IMG/VR virus record: IMGVR_UViG_3300031801_001259
Location: 1-20,457 of that record
Direction: 5' to 3' (one strand)
Source of the DNA: a virus
Length of the DNA: 20,457 bases
Part shown: piece by piece, positions 19,883 through 20,457 of the stretch
How the letters are laid out: each line of letters begins with the position of its first letter
How positions within the stretch are numbered: position 1 is the first letter of the stretch
Made by a program: the position numbers and the translations under genes
The notes under the pieces: model-generated
Databases searched by the model: none
What the model was told of the DNA's origin: nothing
What the model saw: only the letters and a program-made list of their open reading frames with translations

Positions 19883-20457
19883 TTTCTGATTCTGTTTTAT
19901 CTGATCCATATTTAGCAACGCCAAGTGGTTTTTCGTTAATTAAGCGACTATCTGCTGAGACAACTTTAGTACATTCCCAATCCATTCCAATATCAAAATT
20001 CATAGCTTTACCATTTCTAATTTTAGTAGTGTGAACTATGATTCTATTGGGATCATCGTTTTCATTGGGGGGAAAGAAATTAAAACCTCTATCAGCACTA
20101 TCTAAAATTCCTTTTGCATAGCGAGCTTCGCCTCCTGCATCAATTTGATAAGGACTAAACATTGTTATATCATACTTTCGACTCATTAATTTAAGAGCCT
20201 CAGCGATAGCTATTTGTGATTTCCAGTCTTTTTGGTCGTCATATTTGACAATATTAATATAATCTACTACTCCCATTGTAAATGAAGAATATTTATTGTG
20301 AAACATATTACAATAATGATCAATACGATTAAGAGAAATAGCTGCATCATCAATAATAAAAAATCGCCGATTTAACATTTCGGGTTTTTGAAGTTTAAAA
20401 GATTCTTCAAAATGATTAAAATTATAATCGTTTTTTAGTTTAGCGAGTTTGTCTCTT
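19863..20457 (-). CDS. Replicative DNA helicase, DnaB-like C-terminal part (5' end outside window)
   Basis: The frame is open on the minus strand from the right edge, and its TAA ends at 19863, leaving about 197 residues of the C-terminal half. The visible part is RecA-like: RRFFIIDDAAISLNRIDHYC, then MGVVDYINIVKYDD, whose Asp is the Walker B residue, QIAIAEALKLMSRKYDITMF, SPYQIDAGGEARYAKG (Gln of helicase motif H3 and a loop Arg), ILDSADRGFNFFP, then the last strands with HTTKIRNGKAM containing the C-terminal K-x-R segment used in ATP hydrolysis between subunits. This fits a hexameric DnaB/gp41/T7 gp4-type helicase that unwinds the fork. It is the most upstream gene visible in the leftward operon and leads into the HIT and primase genes. 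Confidence 0.85.
   Translation of the reverse strand, partial: RDKLAKLKNDYNFNHFEESFKLQKPEMLNRRFFIIDDAAISLNRIDHYCNMFHNKYSSFTMGVVDYINIVKYDDQKDWKSQIAIAEALKLMSRKYDITMFSPYQIDAGGEARYAKGILDSADRGFNFFPPNENDDPNRIIVHTTKIRNGKAMNFDIGMDWECTKVVSADSRLINEKPLGVAKYGSDKTESENDLRNT

Noticed and set aside
1-20457. CRISPR array, insertion sequence, integrase or attachment site
   Set aside because: No regularly spaced repeats, no transposase or integrase gene and no terminal inverted repeats were seen; the layout fits a lytic phage, though the rest of the genome is not visible.

Overview
The window is a gene-dense, AT-rich stretch (roughly 27-40 % G+C in the 60-base lines I counted). It reads as part of the genome of a lytic tailed dsDNA phage, most likely from an aquatic or marine environment. 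The grounds are a complete phage replication and recombination set, a T4-type lysozyme, a holin-like protein, and host-type metabolic genes of the kind marine phages carry. No capsid, tail or terminase gene is visible, so the phage group and host cannot be fixed. No stretch longer than about 130 bases lacks a gene.

Layout. Positions 1-737 hold three rightward genes: the C-terminal end of a glyoxalase/VOC-fold protein, a 61-residue unknown, and a two-helix holin-like membrane protein. A G+C-rich hairpin flanked by A and T runs (about 753-781) ends this unit and the opposing one. From 805 to the right edge every gene is leftward, in one almost gapless block. In transcription order the block contains: replicative helicase (partial), HIT protein, DnaG-type primase, family A DNA polymerase with a UDG-like N-terminal domain, a cysteine-rich YkgJ-like protein, an unknown, a pyrimidine-dimer-glycosylase-family protein, aspartate carbamoyltransferase, a UvsW-like helicase, a NifU C-terminal domain protein, an unknown, a gp32-like single-strand binding protein, a glycosyltransferase, an FkbM-like methyltransferase, gp47/Mre11 and gp46/Rad50. 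It continues with monomeric class II ribonucleotide reductase, glutaredoxin, a PD-(D/E)xK nuclease, a second VOC protein, lysozyme, 5'-3' exonuclease, dUTPase, and a secreted protein with a glycoside hydrolase clan GH-B type motif.

How the genes fit together. Helicase, primase, polymerase, SSB and 5'-3' exonuclease form the replisome. UvsW-like helicase, gp46/gp47 and the resolvase-like nuclease give recombination-dependent replication and branch processing. RNR, glutaredoxin, dUTPase and PyrB supply pyrimidine and deoxynucleotide precursors and keep uracil out of DNA. The lysozyme, probably with the holin at the left, serves lysis. Many junctions are ATGA or TAATG overlaps, so translation is probably coupled. 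The few real gaps carry the best promoter candidates: just before the polymerase, before RNR and before the exonuclease.

Most unusual points: a roughly 50 % G+C two-gene island (VOC plus lysozyme, 3224-4094) inside roughly 25-30 % G+C surroundings; the secreted clan GH-B-like protein; PyrB and NifU inside the replication block; the UDG-polymerase fusion with altered polymerase motifs; and a near-consensus promoter whose expected start falls on the polymerase start codon. All family calls are by eye from motifs; no database search was possible.
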